Shown: positions 46,275-57,335 of the stretch, piece by piece
Position numbering within the stretch: the first letter of the stretch is position 1
How the letters are laid out: each line of letters begins with the position of its first letter
From: Eleusine coracana subsp. coracana
Taxonomy: Eukaryota > Streptophyta > Magnoliopsida > Poales > Poaceae
Direction: 5' to 3'
DNA length: 64,000 bases
NCBI GenBank assembly: GCA_032690845.1
Contig: CM064426.1
Coordinates: 46,516,508 to 46,580,507, forward strand
The notes under the pieces: generated by a model
Database searches by the model: none
Told to the model about the DNA's origin: nothing
The model's input: the letters and a program-made list of their open reading frames with translations, nothing else
Position numbers and translations under genes: made by a program

Positions 46275-47560
46275 CTAAGCATAGAAATGTCGTAGCTGTG
46301 ATATGTTCCAGGAACTTTGAAGGTCTGACCCATCCTTGCGCATAAAATGGTACGCACCCGGCCGAGTGATTTCCTTTACAATAAAGGGTCCTTCCCATGG
46401 TGCCGAGAGTTTGTGCTTGCCTACCGTGGACTGTACCTGCCTCAAGACCAAGTCTCCGACTGAAAAGCCTCGCACTCTGATGTTTTTGTCATGATAATGT
46501 CGCAAGCTTTGTTGGTACTTTGCCGATCGCAGTAACGTGGCATCACTCTTCTCCTCTAGTAGCGACAAGTCATCACATCTGTGGTCATTGGAAGTTTCTT
46601 CTTCATACGAAGCCACGCGAGGGGAGGTGAACAAAATCTCAGTTGGTAACATGGCTTCCGACCCGTAAACCAAGGAGAAAGGAGAATGCTCTGTGGCGTA
46701 GCTTACATTAGTTCGAAGCCCCCACAGTACTGCTGGCAGTTCCCGAACCCAACATCGAGCATATTTTTCCAGCCGGTCAAATATACGTGGCTTAATTCCA
46801 GATAGCAAGAGGCCATTTGCACGTTCAACTTGGCCGTTGCTCTGCGGGTGGGCAGCCGAGGCGTAGCCAATCTTAAAACCCACTCGGCTCGCAAATGCTT
46901 TGAACTCCGCTGTAAACTGAGTGCCGTTATCAGTGATGATTTTATGTGGTGCGCCAAACCGAGTAACTATTTCAGTCATGAATTCGACGGCCTTCTTTGC
47001 TGAAATCTTTCCGACTGGCTTTGCCTCGATCCACTTAGAGAACTTGTCTACTGCCACGAAAAGGTGAGTGAAACCCCCCTGAGCCTTCATGAAAGGCCCG
47101 ACAATATCTAGACCCCATACTGAAAATGGCCATGTATTGGGATATTTTGAAGCTCTGTGGCAGGCACGTGCATCTGGCGGGCAAAGAACTGGCAACCCTC
47201 ACACTTTCGGACAATTTCCCTGGCATCGGCACCAGCAGTCGGCCAATAGAAACCTTGTCTCATTGCTTTGGATGTAATTGTGGATGGGCCTACGTGGTTC
47301 TCGCAAATGCCAGCATGGATGTCCCCTAACACGACTCTTCTTTTGTTTTGAGACAAGCACTTCATCAGCATCCCATGTGGGCTTTGTTTGTACAGACCAT
47401 GGTCAACAATACAATACGTCCGAGACTTGCGAATAATCCTCAGGGCTTCGTCTTTATCAATCGGTAGTGTACCACCATCCAGGTACTCAATGAGAGGAGT
47501 TCGCCAATCTACTGTAAAGATAGCGACATGTGGTGTTGGTCCCGCCTTCGGTGCCGACTG
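46275..47560 (-). pseudogene. pol: Tat-4 integrase
   Basis: The zinc-binding part (about 47345-47190) has GDIHAGICENHVGPS, RQGFYWPTAGADA and RKCEGCQFF. The catalytic core has Asp in WGLDIVGPF, Asp in IITDNGTQF and Glu in GQVERANGL. The C-terminal part includes GKHKLSAPWEGPFIVKEITR and ends ISQLRHFYA at 46275. The two reading frames overlap at 47195-47108; a one-base shift there separates the zinc domain from the core. Apart from this the core ORF of 306 codons is open, the best preserved integrase in the window. Confidence 0.92.
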
Positions 47561-48060
47561 CTCAATAATTTGCTGGATTAGTACAGATGGTTTATAGAGA
47601 TCATCAAGGAATACTCCATTAGATATTTTAGACCTACTAGACCCAAGTTTGGCTAGTTCGTCCGCCTCTTCATTATACTTACAAAGGACGTGTTTATACT
47701 CAATACCATCAAACTTGTCTTCTAGCTTCCGAACTTCAGTGCAGTAGGCTGTCATGCTTTCGTGGGAACAACACCACTCCTTTGTTACTTGATTAATCAC
47801 CAGAGCCGAGTCACCAGAGACGCTCAATCTCTGAACTCCGAGTGAAACAGCCATTCTAAGCCCATGTAGTAGTGCCTCGTACTCTGCAACATTGTTAGAC
47901 GCGCGAAAGTGCATACGAAGAACGTATCACAGCTTGGCCCCTTCAGGAGATGTTAATACAACACCTGCCCCGGCACCTTCCAGTTGTAAGGAACCGTCAA
48001 ACGTCATTTGCCAATAGCTTAATTCATGCGGGCTAGGCGGTAACTCGCATTCTGACCACT
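47561..48060 (-). pseudogene. pol: Tat-4 second RNase H
   Basis: It starts WQMTFDGSLQLEGAGAGVVL (first Asp) and continues with ASNNVAEYEALLHGLRMAV (Glu) and SVSGDSALVINQV (Asp), ending KYNEEADELAKLGSS (Asp). A TGA near 47928 interrupts before YVLRMHFRA. This is the domain that marks Tat elements. Confidence 0.9.
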
Positions 48061-48580
48061 TGGCAACAAAGTCTGACAAAGCCTGACATTTCACCGAATC
48101 ACAGGACTTGAAGGTGATATCATACGATCCCAACTCAACAGCCCACTTAGCAATTTTTCCAGTGGCCTCTCTATTGTGTAGCAATTCGCCTAGGCCAAAC
48201 GACGTGTGGGCCTCGATCAGGTGATCCTCAAAATAATGCTTCAACATCTGAGATGTCATTAATAATGCATAAATTAGCTTCTGAAGCTGGAAATATCGTA
48301 CCTTGGACTCAGATAAGACCTTATTGACGAAATAGATGGGCTGCTGCACCTTTTGAGCCTTGCCATCTTCGTCCCGTTCCACCGGCAGCGTGGTGCTGAC
48401 AACGTGTGTGGTTGCGGAGATGTACAGCTGCAAGGGTTCCTTTGGTTTTGGAGGGGTTAGCACCATAGGACCACTAATATAGGCCTTAAAATCATCCAAA
48501 GCTTTCTGAGCGTCATCATTCCAGGCGAATGATTCTTGCTTCTTGAGTAACCGGAAAAAGGGCAACCCTCGAACGCCTAA
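48061..48580 (-). pseudogene. pol: Tat-4 RT-linked RNase H
   Basis: It begins LGVRGLPFFRLLKKQESFAW and continues with LQLYISATTHVVSTTLPVER, QPIYFVNKVLSESKVRYFQL and ALLMTSQMLKHYFEDH, ending ALSDFVAKWSEC. The frame is open through the domain. Its 5' edge is the hairpin at 48528-48625, which breaks the join with RT. Confidence 0.9.
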
Positions 48581-48625
48581 TCGAGGGTTGCCCTTTTTCC
48601 GGTTACTCAAGAAGCAAGAATCATT
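48528..48625. repeat. Perfect 45-bp inverted duplication with 8-bp loop
   Basis: Arms 48528-48572 and 48581-48625 match in 45 of 45 positions as reverse complements, with ACGCCTAA between them. The left arm is the normal coding sequence for the start of the RNase H region; the right arm is an inverted copy that replaces the normal RT-RNase H joint and adds a stop. Confidence 0.95.
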
Positions 48626-50360
48626 TTCTGTAACCAGCCGAGTGCTGCCATGCAACCGGTGAGTTTTTGGATGTCTTTTTGCGAATGTGGAGGTCCCATC
48701 GATAATATGGCAGTAACCTTTTCTGTATTAGCTTCAATCCCTCTATCTGATATTAAAAAACCGAGTAATTTTCCTGATGGGACCCCGAAGACGCATTTGT
48801 CCGGATTCAACTTCATATTGTATTTCCGAAGATTCCCGAATGTTTCCTCTAGGTTGGATATTAAGTCGGCGGAAAGCCGAGTCTTGACTACCACATCATC
48901 CACATAGGCTTCGACGTTTCTTCCGATTTGGCTATCCAAGCACCGTTGCAAGGTCCGCTGATAGGTGGCGCCGACGTTCTTTAGGCCAAAGGGCATAGTT
49001 GTATAACAAAACGCGCCGAACGGCGTGCTAAATGAGGTTTTAAGCTGGTCAGATTCATTTAAGGGAATCTGATGGTACCCTGAATAGGCATCTAAGAAAC
49101 ACAACAATGCGCATCCAGCCGTCGAATCAATCACCTGATCAATGCATGGAAGGGTGAATGGATCTTTTGGGCAAGCTTGGTTTAGGCCGGTGTAATCCAT
49201 GCACATCCACCACTCCTTATTTTTCTTTCGTACCAAAACCGGATTAGCCAACCAGTCGGGGTGAAAAACTTCTTTAATGAAACCGGCTGCCAACAGTCGG
49301 CTGATTGCTTTCCTAATCGCATCCTTTCGATCTTGCGAGAATCGTCTAAGCCGTTGCCTTATAGGCCTGGCATTCTCGCGGACGTGAAGTTTGTGCTCAG
49401 CCTTTTCCCTTGGAACCCCTGGCATGTCAGAAGGTTTCCATGCAAATATATCTTTATTGTTTTGAAGAAAAAGGATGAGCGCGCTTTCCTATTTATCATC
49501 TAACTTGACCCCAATATTGGTGGTCTTTGTTACATCACTATCATCTAGGCTAATCTTCTTGGAATCCATGGTGTCCGTATGAACCGTGGTCTTTGGCGCC
49601 TTCTTGGGAGCAGGGTCGAGCATGCCCTCCTCAGCTATTGCAATCGCCTCCTTCAACTCAGCTAATGCTGATGCCACCTCTATCTTCTCAGTCAACTCGT
49701 AGCTGTTGTTGTCGCAGTCGTATGATGTCCTCACATCCGAGTGAAGTGAAATGACTCTGTTTGGTCCTGGCAACTTCATCGTCATATAAGGATAATGAGG
49801 TACTGCCATGAACTTAGCGATGGTTGGTCGCCCTATAATGGCGTGATAAGCAGAGTCGATGTCGGCGACCTCGAATGTGATACGCTCCATCCTAAAGTTC
49901 TCCCGAGTGCCGAAGGTTACAGGCAGAGTGATTTGCCTGAGAGGGACTGTTTGCATGCCTGGTATCACGCCGTGGAACGGCAATCGGCTTGGCTTGAGGT
50001 CGGTCAAGGGTATGCCGAGCTCCTTGAAGGTCTTGACGAAGAGGATGTCAAGACTACTGCCACCATCTACTAGTACCCTGTTTAGCCGGACTCGGTTAAC
50101 AGTCGGTGTAAGTACTAAAGGGTATTTCGCGGGCCTAGGGATGTGGTTTGGGTGGTCCGAGCGATCAAAGGTAATCGGGACCTCTAACCATCGTAGATAC
50201 TGAGGTACTGCTGGTGAGACCGAGTGAACCTCTCTATAAAGAATCTTCTGTTGGCACTTGGAATCTGCTATGGAGCGGCCGCAGATATAATTAACCTCGC
50301 GCTCGGGGTCCTGGTAGTCTTCCTTATCCTCGTCTTGGTTATCCTTGTCCGAGTCCTTCT
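48607..50360 (-). pseudogene. pol: Tat-4 protease and reverse transcriptase
   Basis: From about 50360 an open frame runs through the gag-protease joint (YQDPEREVNYICG) and protease (RVLVDGGSSLDILFVKTF, catalytic Asp near 50065, with DGG in place of DTG). It then passes AYHAIIGRPTIAKFMAVPHY to a TAG at 49489-49491. The same frame resumes directly after the stop into RT: GFIKEVFHPDWLANPVLVRK, LDAYSGYHQIPL, TMPFGLKNVGATYQR and AYVDDVVVKTR. It ends GWLQKMILAS at the inverted duplication. Polymerase motif YVDD is intact. One nonsense change and the hairpin are the only breaks seen here. Confidence 0.92.
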
Positions 50361-52421
50361 AAAGGTCCTTTGGGGACCCAGGGGCGCTCCTTACAGACCT
50401 TCAGGGCGTGATGGGCAAAGTTCTTCAACTTGAAGCATTCCCTTGCTTTATGAGCGCCATCGTGGAGTAGACAAGGACCGTCAAGCATCTTGTCGAAATC
50501 GTCCTGAGTGACTGGTTTCCTCCTGGATGAGCGCTCAGTGTTGGCTACCATGCGGTCGTGCTTGCGCTTCTGGTCACCATCCTTGCTATAGTTGGTCGGA
50601 CCCGACTGGTTCCTTCGGGTCGTCTCCTTGTACTGTCGGACTCGGAATAGTGCCAAATTGTCGGCGGCATATTTGTCAGCCATGGTGAACAGATCTCTAG
50701 CTGTCAGTCCGCCGGCCGCGTACAACCTTCCAATCTTTTTGATCAAATCATTGTCACGAAGCCCTGCTTGGAAAGCGGCGACGACTTGAGCATCTGAGAT
50801 GTTGGGGATGGTGTTCTTCACTCGGCAGAAGTGTTGGATATAATCTCGAAGCGGCTCCCGATCTCGCTGCTTGATACGGCTTAGTTCCTAGTGATTTCCT
50901 GGCCTGTTGAAGGTTGCTTGAAAGTTGGCAACAAACTGCCGACAAAGATCTGCCCAGGAACTAATGGAGCTGTCGGGCAGATTAGTGAGCCAAGTTCTTG
51001 CGACTGGGGCTAGGCAAACGTGTAGGTAGTTGGCCATCACAAAATTGTCGCCGCCAAGGGCCCGTATGGCTGTCGAGTAGACGTGGAGCCAGTCATGCGG
51101 ATCCGTCTTGCCGTCGTACTTCTCAATGCCAACTGGTTTGAAACCAATCGGCCAGCTGACGGTTCGAAGCTCCCGAGTGAAGGCCCGAATACCAGCCTCC
51201 TCATCATAGTCATCTATGATCGGGGATCGTTCTTGCTCGCGGCCAGTATCTCGGCGGGGCCTATCATCGCGACGGCCCTCGTCCCGTCGATCACGGTAAT
51301 ACTCGTCCCGATATACCGGCCGGCTGTCATCACGCTCATAGATAACATCTCCACGCCGGCGTCGTTCATCTTCATGTGCCCGACGGGTTGCGTCATTGCG
51401 CTCTTGGTACCTGCTGTCTAGTCGGACCCGCGCGTCACGTGGTGGTATGCCATTGCGCAAGTCGGCGCTTGGATGCCGATCGTGGAACTCTATGATGGGC
51501 CTACGTCTGGGGGCAGTAGGCGGTGTTGCCTCCCGGTTGGAACGCTGTCGATCTCTTCTTTCTTCCCTGGGCATCGAACTAGCGGCCCCAGAAGCTGACC
51601 GACTTGGTGCTGGTCTTGCCGCATTCATCTCCAGCACCGCCGCGACCCTGATGTGTGCTTTTAGTTGGTTGACCTGAGGCATCAACGCTGGGGAGACTTG
51701 GAGCAAGGGCTCTATGGTTTTCAGGAGGGCTGCCGCGGCCGTGATATTATGCTCTAGGGTTGTATAGACATCCTCACCATCAAGTTTTAAGGTGCAGTCC
51801 CATGTCTAAGTTTCGGACGATGCCGGATCTGTACTGGGCATCTGGTCTGCGGAGTGAGGGGGTGACCGCATCTAGGTCACCGTCTTCGGGATCTATCTCT
51901 TGTCCGTCTACACGTGGCGTGGGGCCGCGTGCGGCTGCCGCGGCAGATGTTTCTTCATCGTCTGCAGTTTGAGTAGCGGGTGCCACCATGAACACCTCGT
52001 GGAAGTCCGAGGAGCAGCTTTCTGAATCACTCGGCTCTTCAATCAAGTCCAGGAGTGACTCGCTTCCGAGACCGATTGTTGCAAGGAACCTTGATTCGTC
52101 GAAAAGTTCGAGATCTACATCCGGCTGATGAGGCGGGAGATCAATCGCAGTGAAGTTCGAATCAACCAAGGTCGTTGATCGAGGTGTTGTGGGCAACGTT
52201 GAGTTGTCACCCGAGAGGGTTTTCGCCTGGAAAGTTGCCGCCGAGTTGTCGAACCCGAGCGGGAGTCGGCTGGCTAGATTTCGTTGATCGGCCACGCGTT
52301 CCTCCTCGACAAGGTCCCCGTGCGGATCGGTGACAAGGCTGACGGTTCCGAAGCAGATCTTGTCTCCCGGGCGAAACTTGATGTCGATAAAAGCCATCGA
52401 TTTCGACGATGCTATGCTCAA
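50339..52421 (-). pseudogene. gag: Tat-4 gag
   Basis: The first ORF (52421-51780) starts just after the PBS and is acidic (ESLLDLIEEPSDSESCSSDF). After a frame change near 51800 it continues with VYTTLEHNITAAAALLKTIE. It is then Arg/Asp-rich (51500-51250) and leads to the capsid core (FTRELRTVSWPIGFKPVGIE, YDGKTDPHDWLHVYSTAIRA and WADLCRQFVANFQATF). A TAG near 50888 interrupts the core, and the frame resumes at once through NTIPNISDAQVVAAFQAGLR to 50339. A zinc-knuckle-like segment CLLHDGAHKARECFKLK follows. A frame change near 50360 leads to protease. Confidence 0.9.
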
Positions 52422-52427
52422 CGCAGC

Positions 52428-52445
52428 CCCCTACCTGGCGCGCCA
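52428..52445 (-). promoter_or_regulatory. Primer-binding site of Tat-4
   Basis: On the minus strand TGGCGCGCCAGGTAGGGG begins two bases after the 5' LTR end. TGG at the start matches the CCA end of a tRNA. The tRNA is not identified; it is not the initiator Met type seen in Copia-B. Confidence 0.75.
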
Positions 52446-52447
52446 AC

Positions 52448-52865
52448 TGTCAAGAGATATTCTCGATAGTAGATTCAGGTATGCGTATGAGTAAGTAAGA
52501 TCGATGGACACAGGACGCGGAGTTTATATAGGTTCGGGCCTCCCGGAGGATAACAACCCTACGTCATGTTTGGTGTTATTGTATTGCTAAGGTTCACACT
52601 GGAATTAGGGTTCCAATATGAGTCTGCCTCTCGACGAAGGCCCCCTGCCCTCCTTATATATCCAAAGGGTAGGGGTTTACAAGGTAACATCTGAGTTGGT
52701 TACAATAGATTCTATCTAACTAACATATCTGCAAACCTAACTTGCGGCTTACTCAAACAGATATCTATATAAATATCTCTAAGCCGAATATATCTAAAAT
52801 TAAACCCCTGACCCACTCGACCATATGGCCGAGTGGTTAGGTATCCTGGGTACATATATCCCATA
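52448..52865 (-). repeat. 5' LTR of Tat-4 (418 bp)
   Basis: On the plus strand it runs TGTCAAGAGATATTC ... ATATATCCCATA; the last CA has become TA. The minus-strand TATA box TATATAAG is at 52653-52660. It matches the left LTR end to end with about 20 differences. Confidence 0.95.
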
Positions 52866-53351
52866 GGTATACACCCTTCGAAGGGTTCTAAAAAGATCAG
52901 AGCCCCTAACCTTCGGGAGACAGTGAGATGGAGCGCTTGGCGGAGCACGAACCCCCTTGAAGGGGTCCACGGTACCTTCGAAGATTAAAGGGTGCGCCCG
53001 AAGCCGAAGGCGAGCGAGGCATGCTGCAGGGACACGCGGCACAAGCACACTCAGTGACGTGCGGATCAAGGAAGGGCATCGACAATGCTTAAAAGACTAG
53101 CTTACCCTTTATGACAATTTTGTACCGAATATTCAGGGAATATTGTGGGTAATTAGGGGCAAAATGGTCATTTGCGTATGACCTAGGTACGGGCCTATAA
53201 ATAGAGCACCCCTACCTACTTGTAACGGGATGAATCTTTTTTGGGATACGTGAAGAACGCCTGTTACACCATGTGGAATCCCTCGAGTGTTTTACCCCAC
53301 TTTCCCTTTTTCTGTTCGGTGCTTCGAGGCTCATGCCTCATGACACCAACA
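52866..53351 (+). repeat. Tat-3 3' LTR, right piece
   Basis: It begins with the second GGTAT copy (52866-52870) and continues the Tat-3 LTR. It has ACACCCTTCGAAGGGTT-type palindromes, a TATA box (TATAAATA) at 53196-53203, and the end CACCAACA at 53351. CCAACA mirrors the LTR start TGTTGG. Joined across Tat-4, the LTR is about 642 bp. Confidence 0.85.
53196..53203 (+). promoter_or_regulatory. TATA box of the Tat-3 LTR
   Basis: TATAAATA followed by GAGCACCCC, about 150 bp before the LTR end. Transcription from this LTR would run out of Tat-3 to the right. Confidence 0.7.
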
Positions 53352-54249
53352 CCTACCGCCCGGCGGTGCATGCCACCCGGCATGCCCGGCCGCCCGACGG
53401 GGGAAATTTTGCCCACCGACTCTCCTCCACCTTGAAGTACCCGCCAAGTCTTCGCCACCTATAAATAGATGGGGAATTCAACAGAAGTGAAGGAATAGAG
53501 AAGAAATAAGCATTAGTCCCAAGTTTTACCCAAGTAGAAGAGTAGAGGTGTAGGAGGAGGAGTTCAGGATGCTGGCTCCTTCAACTTGTGCCTCGGGGAT
53601 TGAAGCTCCTACGTGAGTAATCTCCCTCATCTTCGGGGCCGGGTAACATGTAGTAGAATTCTTGCCCAAGTAATAAAGTGAGTATTTCTATCCCTTTATT
53701 CTGCGGGATCCTCGTGTATAACTGTTTATTGCTTCATAGCATTATCTTGTTATGCTTACCAATTCTAGAATTGGTATGAAAGTCTATGTTTAGACGTGGT
53801 CTTTGGACTCAGCTTTCCTTGGATTGCATTCGTCCCCACGGGCTGTGTGGTAGGCGGCAGGTGGTGACAGCCCTGTTCATCCAATATTAAATTCCACCAT
53901 GTTCGAGAAGTCTCAAGCAGGGTTGTCTAGTGTTAACGTGCCCACTAGTACATGAGGTTAGTTACTGACCCTTTCATGTGGATCGTTATCGTGCCCCGAA
54001 GCAGATATTTGGAAATAGATTTCTCACTAAGTTACTTGGAGAAGGTTCACTACATTAGATTGCCTGGCCTGGGGGCTTCTTCTCCCTATAGAGTACACTT
54101 TGTTCTGCACCCTCATCACTAGGACTTGATATATTAGGAGTGACACTTTACTCGTTCCCTGTGGAAATCGATACTCTAGAATACTCCCGGGTGAAAGCTA
54201 TGTCGGCATCTATACGCTTGCAGATATTCCTTGTTAGGCCTAAGAACCG
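53352..54249 (+). repeat. Fragment of another Gypsy-type LTR and leader
   Basis: After the Tat-3 end a new sequence starts with GC-rich CCCGGCGG/GCCCGGC words. A second TATA box (TATAAATA, 53460-53467) is followed by a leader, and then TTCCCTGTGGAAATCGATAC and CTCCCGGGTGAAAGCT near 54160-54195, words I associate with the distal end of some large grass Gypsy LTRs. Neither end is clear: Tat-3 is inserted at the left, and Copia-C begins near 54250. Family not assigned; no gene in this stretch. Confidence 0.5.
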
Positions 54250-55942
54250 CAACCAGTTAGTTTCCAAATTCAAAACTCTATAGGAATGACCATGAAGGGT
54301 ATAGCCAAGAAAGATGCCATCAGAAGATTTCGACTCAAACTTATCAAGATTGCCTTGCTTGAGAATGAAACACTTGCAACCAAAGGCACGCAAATGAGAA
54401 ACAGATGGCTTCCTCCCAAAACGTAGCTTATATGAAGTCATATTAAGAATTGAGCACAATAAAATCCAATTGGAAACATAGCAAGCAGTGCTAATGGCCT
54501 CAGCCCAGAACCGCCTTGGAGTCCTATGCTCATCGAGCATCATCTGGGCCATTTTCACCAAGGTTGTGTTCTTTCTTTCAACCACACCATTCTGCTGGGA
54601 ACACGAGGTACTGAAAGCTGATGCTCAATACAATGCTCAAGACAGAAGGCATCAAAAGAGGAGTTCTTGAACTCGGTGCCATTATCACTGCGGATTGCTC
54701 GTAATGCACCAGGGAGTTCCTTGAACAACCTCAAAGCTAAGCTCCAAAAGTGATGAAACACTTCATCCTTGCCATCAAGAAAGTAAACAAAAGAGTAGCG
54801 AGGGTAGTCATCAACAATCACAAGAACATAACACTTCCCACACGCCAAACGAACCAGAGAAGGACCAACAATGTCCATATGAAGCAGCTCTCCAGGGCGT
54901 TCAGTCATCACAAAACTAAATGGTGGATGAGAAGCGACAATCATTTTCCTATGACGACAAGGAGCACAAACCAAATCCTTATCAAATTTGAGCTTAGGCA
55001 ATCCTCGGATCAAACCTAGGCCACTCAAGCGACAAAGCAAGTCAAAGCTCATGTGACCTAGTCACCTATGCCATTTCCAGGGCTCAGAAGAAGATTGAGC
55101 AAACAAGCACTTGTGAGAACCAGGAGAACCAACAAAATTAGCTTGAAAAACTTTCCCAATGCTAGAAATCCCACAAACCAAAGAGCCACTCAAATCAAGA
55201 ACACAAGAGGCATTTTTCTTAAAACGCACTTCTAAACCAACATCAAGCAATTGAGAGACAGAGAGGAGATTATACTAGAGATGCTCAACCAAACCAACAT
55301 CCTTGAGAGTGAATTTTTCATTTACCTTTTCCAGGCCTCTTGCCTTCACTATCCCTCTCTTGTCATCTCCAAATGTCACATACTCCCGGTGCTTCAAGGC
55401 AGTGAGACTGGAGAACCACTTTGCATCTCCGGTCATGTGGCATGAACACCCGGAGTCCATCAACCACTTGTTCTCCAAACCTCCACCTACTGACTACAAA
55501 GAACGAGAAGGAAAAGTCAATGGCTCAATGCTAGGGTTAGTCAAAAAGCATTTGGGAACCCAACACTTCACCATACGACCGGTAGTAGTCATATCTGTTC
55601 TTTGCATATTATCATTCGAACGCATGGGACGAGAACCACGATGGGGAAAACATGGTCTATCAAAGCGTCTCGACTCAAACTTGGGGTTGTGAAGCTAGAA
55701 ATCATGTGTGTGAAAGCTAGATCCACGCAAGTGACGCTCACCACGATGAGAAAGTCTCGTGAATCAAAGCCATATAAGGAATGACCTTGTCCATGATAGG
55801 CACGAGAAAAAGAGCGAGGCTGAAAACCATCAAAATCACTAGGATGCACATTCCTAGTTAAAACAACTTGCATCCTCTCAATCCTGTTATGCCTGTAATA
55901 GTACTCATCCAAGTGACCCTTACAGCCACAGAACATGCCAAT
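54250..55942 (-). pseudogene. gag-pol: Copia-C: gag end, protease and integrase fragment
   Basis: Read on the minus strand from 55942, there is a gag zinc-knuckle part (MFCGCKGHLDEYYYRHNRIE), then protease with the catalytic DSG in WLMDSGCSCHMTGD (near 55460) and KHREYVTFGDDKRG. Integrase has CAPCRHRKM (zinc part), LLHMDIVGPS (first Asp), IRSDNGTEFKNS (second Asp) and, after a frame change near 54570, MVERKNTTLVKMAQMMLDEH (Glu). The C-terminal part has LRAFGCKCFI and GIFLGYTLHGHSYRVLNLET, and then stops. RT, RNase H and both LTRs are missing. Stops and frame changes are frequent. It is Ty1/Copia; the Sirevirus assignment is less certain than for A and B. Confidence 0.88.
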
Positions 55943-56318
55943 TGTCGAGACTTGATCTCAGCAATAAATTTATAGTGTTGTGTCGAGACTAAGAACTACG
56001 ATGGTTTGCAAAAGATGCCAAGTTATACAGGTTCGGGCCCTCTCGATGAGAGTAAAAACCCTACGTTCTATGTTATGTGGATTGTATTTCTTGTGTTGTA
56101 TCGTGTCCTTGATGAGGGAGTCCTTGCCGCCTTATATATTCGATCGGCAGGGGGTACATGAAGAGTTCTGCTTATAACCTACAAAGATTTACATAGAAAA
56201 TCTATCTTTAATTGCCTTGTGCTTCAAGCCAACTCGATCGGCTTCCTTATTGATGAAGTACCCGGTTGGTTACCGAATTAGACATATCTTCGGATACCCG
56301 TAAGGCAAGTATCCCACA
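55943..56318 (-). repeat. 3' LTR of Tat-5 (376 bp)
   Basis: On the plus strand it runs TGTCGAGACTTGATCTC ... AAGTATCCCACA and is followed by GCAGCCCTTGAG, whose complement gives the polypurine tract. The minus-strand TATA box is at 56131-56138. The start and end match the Tat-4 LTR pattern. Confidence 0.8.
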
Positions 56319-57123
56319 GCAGCCCTTGAGTGCTTTCTGATTTTGAGCTGTGATTCGTCAAGTGACCTTCAATGTCGATATGAACATGTCATAAATTAGG
56401 AAGACCTCATGACCCAAGTTCCTGATAGATCTGGTGCACCGGTCAGGTGCACCGGATCAGATGTAGCCCCCGACTCTTGTATAATTTGGAGACTAACAAA
56501 TGATGCAAGAGTCTAATAATATTATCTCTTAACTTTTTGTTATGTAATTTCACTCAAATCATCAAACTTGAATCACTAATTCCTGATCATCACACCCGGC
56601 ACTCGGTCGGCCCAATATCAATTGTGCCAACTGACTGTAATAAAGGCAGAGTGATCTTCACTCTTAACCAAGTGACCATTTGACCCCCATGACATCTATC
56701 ATGCATGGAATCAAAAAATAATTATGGCATCAATCATAATCAAGTACTAAACTATAATGACATAAATCATAATATAGTCTTTCCTAAAAATGTCATTCAG
56801 CTCCTGCAAGTTCAATCTCATGGTATTTATTTACTCATATCAATCAAAAACTTTCCCTTAGAACTTGCTCCCGTACGACCTTCTAGTCCTTTGCTATATG
56901 ATCACTAAATCATATAGATACGGGAAATATTTTTAAGTGGCTTTGCCACTGCTTCTCATCAAAGAAGCCCCCGAGGTTATTGCTCAAGGTTAATAGGTCC
57001 AATTCTTTTTAAAGAATAAAGCCTTTTATATTTTAGTTATTATCACATTTAAGCAAAAATGCCTGCTACTGTGCAGCCCATCTCAGCCCATGGGACCCAA
57101 AGGCTAGGTCAAAATGGTGAAGG
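56319..57123. other. Tat-5 3' untranslated region
   Basis: AT-rich and without a gene. CACCGGTCAGGTGCACCGG near 56439 contains a short direct repeat of GTGCACCGG-like sequence. Upstream sequence of the antisense promoter lies at the right end. Confidence 0.5.
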
Positions 57124-57131
57124 TATAAAAA
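57124..57131 (+). promoter_or_regulatory. TATA box for the Tat-5 antisense ORF
   Basis: TATAAAAA about 210 bp before the ATG at 57336, in the same arrangement as in Tat-4. Confidence 0.6.
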
Positions 57132-57335
57132 GGGGAGGGGAGTGTTGACTCCAAGTCCACGCCGCCATTTGCACACAGTGCTTCGTCTTCCTCGCATCTC
57201 CTCTGCTCCTGCGATTCCTCCACTCCCAAAGCTAGGGTTAGCATTTTCTTCTTTGCCGCCACAAACCTTCATCAACCTCGAGCCCCCCGAGCTCAAGCTC
57301 GTGTTTAGATCCACCACACCTCCTCAGTTCCTGGA

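Larger units (their letters stand above)
41261..52865 (-). mobile_element. Tat-4: complete Tat-lineage Gypsy element with target duplication
   Basis: The element is 11605 bp, with 418-bp LTRs at both ends, a PBS, gag, protease, RT, two RNase H domains and integrase on the minus strand, and a spliced antisense ORF on the plus strand. GGTAT flanks it on both sides. It sits inside the 3' LTR of Tat-3 and is thus younger than it. By hand I count about 20 differences between the two LTRs (near 4.8%), mostly transitions. With the commonly used grass LTR rate of 1.3e-8 per site per year this gives an age near 2 million years. A few stops and frameshifts disable gag-pol, and RT carries an inverted duplication. 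Confidence 0.95.
26287..53351 (+). mobile_element. Tat-3: Tat-lineage Gypsy element split by two later insertions
   Basis: On the plus strand: gag N-terminal part (26287-26578), gag core to integrase (30489-35418), a tandem-repeat 3' region (35786-36415), an antisense ORF (36503-40445), and a 3' LTR in two pieces (41100-41260 and 52866-53351). sLTR-b interrupts gag, and the full element Tat-4 interrupts the 3' LTR. The 5' LTR and PBS are missing; the left edge meets Copia-B. Without its guests the preserved element would be about 11.5 kb. The dual RNase H and antisense ORF place it in the Tat lineage. Confidence 0.85.
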
